A stretch of 9,916 bases of DNA from Pseudomonadota bacterium (lineage in GTDB: Bacteria; Pseudomonadota; Gammaproteobacteria; Burkholderiales; Burkholderiaceae_C), in the NCBI GenBank assembly GCA_023415035.1, contig JAEZLX010000202.1:1-9916 (forward strand), read 5' to 3'. The notes beneath the pieces were generated by a model. The model ran no database searches. It saw only the letters and a list, made by a program, of their open reading frames with translations, and was not told the origin of the DNA. The position numbers and the translations under genes were made by a program. Each line of letters opens with the position of its first letter. Positions within the stretch are counted from its first letter, which is position 1. Shown here one piece after another: positions 6,120 to 9,916 of this stretch.

Positions 6120-6911
6120 TCAGGCGACGGAGCGCTGGCGCCGGAACATCGGCGATGCGCCGCTGGCCAGCGCCAGTTCGCTGGCCACGGCCAGCAGCTC
6201 GGGCGCCAGCTCCGCCATGCGCGCCTCGGTCAGGCGCACCTTGGGGCCCGCGATGGTGATCACGCCGATCGCGGGCGCCCCCTCGCGCTGCACCGGCGCG
6301 GCCATGGCGGTCATGCCGGGCGCGAACATCTCGTTGATGGTCGCGTAACCGCGTTGGCGGGTCGCGTGCAGGATGTCCACCAGCGCCTTGACGGTGGTCG
6401 GTGCGTTCGGACCGTAGTCCTCGGGCTTGCCGAAGCCCTGGCGGGCGACGATCTGCAAGGCCTGGTCCTCGGGCAGTGTGGAAAGCCAGGCGTGGCCGGC
6501 GGAGCTGCACGAGAGGCGCACGTCGGTGCCGGCATCGGGGTCATAGCGCAGGCCGCTGCGGGCGCCCTGGGCCTTGGCGACGAAGGTCAGGCGCTCGCCA
6601 TCGACGATGGCCAGGCGCACCAGCTCGCCGGAGATCGCTGCCAGCCGGTCGATCATGGGCTGGGCGATGTCGACGATGCCCGAGCTGCTCAGGAAGCTCA
6701 GGCCGAGGGCGGCCAGCTTGGTGGTCAGTGCGTAGTCGCCGTGCTCGCGCGTCTGGCGCACGTAGCCGAGCTCGGCGAGTTCGCCCAGCAGCCGGTGGCA
6801 GGCACTGCGCGGGATGCCGTGGTCATCGGCGATGGCCGCCAGGGGCATGCCCTCGGGGTGCGCCGCGAGGTATTCAAGGATCTGGAAGGACCGGGCTAGC
6901 GATGCGGACAT
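6120..6911 (-). CDS. IclR family transcriptional regulator (module 2)
   Basis: This 263-residue protein has the winged helix-turn-helix at about 5-60 (recognition region PRSACHRLLGEL, 34-45) and the IclR effector domain at about 78-250. It aligns gap-free with the regulator at 3390-4172: 58 of 70 residues in 101-170 are identical, which is the first part of the effector domain, and the recognition helix is almost the same. AGAGGT precedes the ATG complementary to 6909-6911. It is divergent from dctP2 across 89 bp containing a good IclR-type operator. The likely role is control of dctP2-aroQ-dctQM, and probably of itself, in response to the transported compound or a breakdown product. Cross-regulation with the module 1 regulator is plausible because of the shared recognition helix, but is inference. 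Confidence 0.93.
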   Translation of the reverse strand: MSASLARSFQILEYLAAHPEGMPLAAIADDHGIPRSACHRLLGELAELGYVRQTREHGDYALTTKLAALGLSFLSSSGIVDIAQPMIDRLAAISGELVRLAIVDGERLTFVAKAQGARSGLRYDPDAGTDVRLSCSSAGHAWLSTLPEDQALQIVARQGFGKPEDYGPNAPTTVKALVDILHATRQRGYATINEMFAPGMTAMAAPVQREGAPAIGVITIAGPKVRLTEARMAELAPELLAVASELALASGASPMFRRQRSVA

Positions 6912-6930
6912 GGTGACCTCTGAAAAGAGA

Positions 6931-6959
6931 TTGCATCATATCTAAAGTGTGAATATCAT
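6931..6959 (+). promoter_or_regulatory. Candidate sigma-70 promoter of dctP2
   Basis: TTGCAT (6931-6936) and TATCAT (6954-6959) are separated by 17 bp. The -10 matches five of six positions, the -35 three of six. Transcription would start near 6966, right at the first base of the IclR-type operator, leaving a leader of about 35 nt. Confidence 0.45.
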
Positions 6960-6964
6960 TCCAA
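6935..6964 (-). promoter_or_regulatory. Candidate sigma-70 promoter of iclR2
   Basis: On the minus strand TTGGAA (complement of 6959-6964) and TATGAT (complement of 6935-6940) are separated by 18 bp, matching four and five of six consensus positions. It overlaps the rightward dctP2 promoter almost completely, and its -35 lies in the half-site next to the main operator, so the two promoters could not be occupied together. Confidence 0.4.
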
Positions 6965-6965
6965 A

Positions 6966-6980
6966 TGGAATCTAATTCCA
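6966..6980. promoter_or_regulatory. Candidate IclR-type operator
   Basis: TGGAATCTAATTCCA is a 15-bp inverted repeat (TGGAAT, 3-nt spacer, ATTCCA) with the same length and half-sites as the classical IclR operator TGGAAAT-N-ATTTCCA. A third half-site, ATTCCA at 6958-6963, lies 2 bp to the left and forms a second inverted repeat with TGGAAT. The site overlaps the predicted dctP2 start point and abuts the iclR2 -35, fitting repression of dctP2 and autoregulation by the adjacent IclR protein. Confidence 0.65.
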
Positions 6981-6987
6981 AATTTTT

Positions 6988-6994
6988 AAAGGAG
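6988..6994 (+). promoter_or_regulatory. Ribosome binding site fixing the GTG start of dctP2
   Basis: AAAGGAG lies 6 nt upstream of GTG at 7001-7003, and the same AAGGAGACA context precedes dctP1 and dctQ. The in-frame ATG at 6965 has no ribosome binding site and lies at the edge of the operator, so it would add a non-signal extension. GTG is therefore preferred. Confidence 0.8.
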
Positions 6995-7000
6995 ACACAC

Positions 7001-8011
7001 GTGAAGACGAAATTTGTCCGCGCAACGCTGGCTGCAGTGATCGGTATGGCCCTGGGTTTTGGTGCCCAGGCCCAGGATATCCAGGAACGCACGATCAAGT
7101 TCGGCCACCTGAACAACACCGACCACCCGGTCAGCTTCGGCGTCAAGCGCTTTGCCGAACTGGTTGCGGCCAAGACCGGTGGCAAGTTCAAGGTGCAGGA
7201 GTACCCCTCGAACATGCTCGGCAACGAGCTGCAGCAGCAGTCGGCGCTGCAGGGCGGCGTGCAGGAGATGTCGGCGCCCAGCACCAGCTCGCTGGCAGGC
7301 ATTGTCAAGGAATTCGGTCTGGTGGACTTCCCGTTCGCGGTGAGCAGTTTCGAGCAGGCCGACGCACTGCTTGACGGCCCGCTGGGTAAGGCATTGATCG
7401 ACAAGCTGCCCGAAAAGGGGCTGGTGGCGCTGGGCTACTGGGACCTGGGTTTCCGCAATGTCACCAACAGCCGCCGTCCGATCACCAAGGCCGAGGACCT
7501 GCAGGGTCTGAAGCTGCGCGTGATCCCGAACCCGGTGTTTCTGGATTCGTTCAAGGCCTTCGGCGCCAACCCGGTGCCGATGCCCTTCGCTGAGCTGTAC
7601 GGCGCGCTGGAGTCGAAGGCGGTGGACGGGCAGGAAAACCCCTTCGCGGTGATCCTGTCGAACAAGTTCTACGAAGTGAACAAGCACGTCAGCGCGACCA
7701 ACCACGTGTACGCCGCCAACATCGTGCTGGTGAGCAAGCGCTTCTGGGACAAGCTCAGCCCGACCGAGCAGAAGATCATGAACGACGCGGCCAACGAGGC
7801 TCGCGCCTACCAGCGTCAGGTCAGCCGCGAGGCCGCCGCCAAGGCAGTGGGTGAGCTCAAGGCCAAGGGCATGGCGTACAACGACATCGCGCCGGCGGAG
7901 CAGGAGCGCATGCGCCAGATCGTCAAGCCCGTGACCGACAAGTTCGCCGCCAGCTACGACCCCGCGATCGTCAAGCTCTACAACGACGAGCTGGCCCGCA
8001 TCCGCAAGTGA
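7001..8011 (+). CDS. dctP: TRAP transporter solute-binding protein DctP (module 2)
   Basis: This 336-residue periplasmic binding protein (GTG start) has a compact signal peptide: basic N-region MKTKFVR, hydrophobic core and an AQA cleavage site before QDIQERTIKF. The mature chain shows the DctP family pattern: VDFPFAV (108-114), WDLGFRNVTNSRRPIT (147-162), and GLKLRVI (169-175) with Arg173 as the expected carboxylate-binding residue. GANPVPM, YGALESK and DGQENP follow, conserved with dctP1. It leads a probable operon dctP2-aroQ-dctQ-dctM and is divergent from iclR2. The ligand is not evident from sequence; the downstream dehydroquinase homologue points to quinate, shikimate, dehydroquinate or a similar ring acid. 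This is inference from context only. Confidence 0.94.
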   Translation: MKTKFVRATLAAVIGMALGFGAQAQDIQERTIKFGHLNNTDHPVSFGVKRFAELVAAKTGGKFKVQEYPSNMLGNELQQQSALQGGVQEMSAPSTSSLAGIVKEFGLVDFPFAVSSFEQADALLDGPLGKALIDKLPEKGLVALGYWDLGFRNVTNSRRPITKAEDLQGLKLRVIPNPVFLDSFKAFGANPVPMPFAELYGALESKAVDGQENPFAVILSNKFYEVNKHVSATNHVYAANIVLVSKRFWDKLSPTEQKIMNDAANEARAYQRQVSREAAAKAVGELKAKGMAYNDIAPAEQERMRQIVKPVTDKFAASYDPAIVKLYNDELARIRK

Positions 8012-8027
8012 GAGAAAGCACGCAACG

Positions 8028-8486
8028 ATGAAAATCCTGGTCCTGCACGGCCCGAACCTCAACCTGTTCGGCCGTCGAGAACCCCACATCTACGGCACCA
8101 CGACGCTGGCGCAGATCAATGAAAGGCTGCTGGCCCTGGCCGAGGAGCTGGACGTGACGCTGGAGATCCACCAGTCCAACCACGAGGGCACGCTGGTTGA
8201 TCATTTCCACGCGAACATCGATGTGGCCGACGGCGCGCTGCTCAACCCGGCCGGGCTAACGCAGCACGGCGTCTCGCTGCACGACGCGATCAAGGCCATG
8301 CCTTTCCCGGTGCTGGAGATCCACATGTCCAACATCGGGGCGCGCGAAAGCTGGCGTCAGCACTCGATCATCTCGCCGGCGGTGAAGGCGACGATCCAGG
8401 GGCTGGGCTGGCGTTCGTACACGGCGGGCCTGCGCGCGCTGGTGGAGATCGTGCGGGAAAGCAAGGCGGCCAGCGAGCCGGCCTGA
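8028..8486 (+). CDS. aroQ: Type II 3-dehydroquinate dehydratase homologue (AroQ-like)
   Basis: This 152-residue protein has the type II dehydroquinase flavodoxin-like fold (the active form is usually a dodecamer), converting 3-dehydroquinate to 3-dehydroshikimate. Family landmarks are GPNLNLFGRREPHIYG (8-23) with Asn10, Arg17 and the catalytic Tyr22, then QSNHEG (49-54), EIHMSN (97-102) with the catalytic His99, and ARESWRQHS (105-113) with Arg110. The loop NPAGLTQHGVSLHDA (73-87) departs from the classical N-x-G-x-x-THTSVALRDA: the usual His contacting a substrate hydroxyl is Gln79, and T-S becomes H-G, although Asp86 remains. The gene starts 16 nt after dctP2 with a weak purine-rich ribosome site. 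Lying among TRAP genes, it is probably catabolic (quinate/shikimate-type) rather than the biosynthetic AroQ, or may have a shifted substrate. Confidence 0.88.
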   Translation: MKILVLHGPNLNLFGRREPHIYGTTTLAQINERLLALAEELDVTLEIHQSNHEGTLVDHFHANIDVADGALLNPAGLTQHGVSLHDAIKAMPFPVLEIHMSNIGARESWRQHSIISPAVKATIQGLGWRSYTAGLRALVEIVRESKAASEPA

Positions 8487-8492
8487 GCCGGC
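8477..8492 (+). promoter_or_regulatory. GC hairpin enclosing the aroQ stop codon
   Basis: GCCGGC (8477-8482), CTGA, GCCGGC (8487-8492) can form a 6-bp all-GC stem whose 4-nt loop contains the TGA stop. There is no U-tract, so it is unlikely to be a strong terminator. It sits where expression of binding protein and enzyme is separated from the membrane subunits and could favour 3' end protection after processing. Confidence 0.3.
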
Positions 8493-8523
8493 GCAGCCGA
8501 ATAAGCAAAGAGAAGGAGACAGG

Positions 8524-9039
8524 ATGGACCGATGGTTTGGCTGGTATGGCCGGGCACTGGAGGTGTTCATGGCCATAGGACTGGCGCTGATGGTGGTGCT
8601 GGTGTTCGGCAACGTGGCCTTGCGCTACGTCTTCAATTCGGGGATCTCGGTTTCCGAGGAGATGGCGCGCTGGCTGTTCATCTGGGTCACCTTCCTCGGG
8701 GCTATCGTGGCGCTGCGCGAACGCGCCCACCTGGGCACGGGCTTCCTGCTCGACCGTCTGCCGACGGGGGGAAAGAAGGCGTGCCTGGTGGTGGCGCACC
8801 TGCTCATGCTGGGCACCTGCTGGCTGGTGCTCGAAGGCGCCTGGGAACAGGCGAAGATCAACTGGGACGTGTCGGCGCCGTCGAGCGGGCTGTCGATGGC
8901 GATCTTCTACGCCAGCGGCGTGGTGTTCGCCATCTCGGCCCTGCTCATCCTGGCCAATGACCTGTTTGGCCTGCTCACCGGCCGCGTGTCGGCCGACGAG
9001 CTGGCCAGCATGCGCGAATCGGAAGAGGTGCCGCGATGA
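8524..9039 (+). CDS. dctQ: TRAP transporter small membrane subunit DctQ
   Basis: This 171-residue protein is the small integral membrane subunit of a TRAP transporter, pairing with DctM in the inner membrane. Four membrane segments are visible at about 11-30, 46-64, 85-104 and 122-147. The family pattern NVALRYVFNSGISVSEEMAR (30-49) followed by WLFIWVTFLGA (50-60) is clear, and the next loop carries RERAHLG, as is common in DctQ. AAGGAG (8513-8518) is well placed before the ATG. Its stop overlaps the dctM start as ATGA (9036-9039), giving translational coupling of the two membrane subunits. It follows aroQ by 37 bp in the same operon. Confidence 0.93.
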   Translation: MDRWFGWYGRALEVFMAIGLALMVVLVFGNVALRYVFNSGISVSEEMARWLFIWVTFLGAIVALRERAHLGTGFLLDRLPTGGKKACLVVAHLLMLGTCWLVLEGAWEQAKINWDVSAPSSGLSMAIFYASGVVFAISALLILANDLFGLLTGRVSADELASMRESEEVPR

Positions 9040-9916
9040 CCTTGCTGATTTTCGTAGGCTCGCTGCTCGGGGCCATGGCGCTGGGCGTGCCCATTGCGCT
9101 GTCGCTGCTGGTGTGTGGCGTGGCGCTGATGTGGCACCTGGACATGTTCGATGCGCAGATCCTGGCGCAGAACCTGGTCAACGGTGCCGACAGCTTCCCG
9201 ATGCTGGCCGCGCCCTTCTTCATCCTCGCCGGCGAGATCATGAACGCTGGCGGTCTCTCGCGTCGCATCGTCAACCTGGCGCTCACGCTGGTGGGGCATG
9301 TGCGCGGTGGTTTGGGTTACGTGACCATTGTCGCCGCCTGCCTGCTGGCGGCGCTGTCCGGCTCGGCCGTGGCCGACGCTGCCGCGCTGACCGCGCTGCT
9401 GCTGCCCATGATGGTGGCGGCCGGTCACGACAAGTCGCGCTCAGCCGGCCTCATCGCTTCGGCCAGCATCATCGCGCCGGTGATCCCGCCCTCGATCGGT
9501 TTCGTGATCTTCGGTGTCGCGGCCAACGTCTCGGTGTCCAAGCTGTTCCTGGCGGGCATCGTGCCGGGCCTGATGCTGGGCCTGTCGCTGTGGTTCACCT
9601 GGTGGTGGATGGCACGCCGCGAACAGCTGCAGTCGCCGCCGAGGAAGAGCCGTGCCGAGATGCTCAAGGCCGTGCGCGAGGCGAGCTGGGCGCTGGTGCT
9701 GCCGTTCATCATCATCTTCGGACTCAAGTTCGGCGTGTTCACACCTACCGAGGCGGCCGTGGTGGCGGCGGTCTACGCCCTGCTGGTGTCCACGCTGGTG
9801 TACCGCGAGCTGCCGCTGTCCAGGCTGTACCGTGTGTTCGTGGCCGCAGCCAAAACCAGCGCGGTGGTCATGTTCCTCGTGGCCGCGTCGATGGTCAGCG
9901 CCTGGCTGATCACGGT
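9036..9916 (+). CDS. dctM: TRAP transporter large membrane subunit DctM, 3' end cut by window edge
   Basis: The first 293 residues of the large TRAP subunit are present, of the usual 420-430; the frame is open to the last base. DctM forms the sodium-coupled transport pathway in the inner membrane and receives the ligand from DctP. Family features are VNGADSFPMLAAPFFILAGE (48-67), the sodium-site region LAALSGSAVADAAALTALLLP (104-124), IIAPVIPPSIGFVIFGV (145-161) and GVFTPTEAAVVAAVYA (233-248), with several hydrophobic segments between. The start ATG overlaps the dctQ stop by ATGA. With dctP2 and dctQ it completes a transporter; it may also serve the orphan dctP1. Confidence 0.94.
   Translation, partial: MTLLIFVGSLLGAMALGVPIALSLLVCGVALMWHLDMFDAQILAQNLVNGADSFPMLAAPFFILAGEIMNAGGLSRRIVNLALTLVGHVRGGLGYVTIVAACLLAALSGSAVADAAALTALLLPMMVAAGHDKSRSAGLIASASIIAPVIPPSIGFVIFGVAANVSVSKLFLAGIVPGLMLGLSLWFTWWWMARREQLQSPPRKSRAEMLKAVREASWALVLPFIIIFGLKFGVFTPTEAAVVAAVYALLVSTLVYRELPLSRLYRVFVAAAKTSAVVMFLVAASMVSAWLIT

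Noticed and set aside
6986..8089. 367-residue minus-strand open frame opposite dctP2
   Set aside because: Its composition is a mirror of the dctP2 codons, without a recognisable domain, and it would cross the operator region.

Overview
The window is high-GC DNA (GC-ending codons dominate every gene) from what looks like a beta-proteobacterium of the order Burkholderiales, probably Comamonadaceae. This rests on overall protein character: a long-form acyl-CoA dehydrogenase with a TetR regulator, and IclR-controlled TRAP transporter genes. It is an impression, since no database search was possible. I see no mobile element, CRISPR array, tRNA or rRNA. Gene density is high and ordinary chromosomal housekeeping/catabolic content is the best description.

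Left part (1-3361): a leftward block runs tetR-type regulator (2710-2009), long acyl-CoA dehydrogenase (1960-164), then a DUF2147-like exported protein that overlaps the dehydrogenase by ATGA and leaves the window. The regulator is divergent from a small DUF1330 protein (2954-3361). A perfect 12-bp palindrome (2758-2769) lies in the shared intergenic region and is the obvious operator candidate.

Right part (3390-9916): two similar modules lie in tandem. Module 1 is iclR1 (leftward) divergent from dctP1, a TRAP solute-binding protein, followed by a two-domain dimeric alpha/beta-barrel protein of unknown function. Module 2 is iclR2 (leftward) divergent from dctP2, an AroQ-like type II dehydroquinase, dctQ and dctM (dctM runs off the end). 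By hand-counted gap-free alignment the two IclR proteins are about 63% identical (83% in residues 101-170) and the two binding proteins about 55%, so the regulator/binding-protein pair was probably duplicated. Only module 2 carries membrane subunits.

How the genes may work together: DctP2-DctQ-DctM form a sodium-driven TRAP importer for an organic acid, and the AroQ homologue suggests a ring hydroxy-acid such as quinate, shikimate or dehydroquinate, or an analogue. DctP1 may deliver a related ligand to the same membrane pair. The most interesting signals are an AroQ active-site loop that departs from the classical family at the substrate-hydroxyl contact, and a compact regulatory region (6931-6980) where two divergent promoters share an IclR-type operator. 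The dctP1 promoter also has a perfect GGAA/TTCC palindrome placed exactly between its -35 and -10 boxes.
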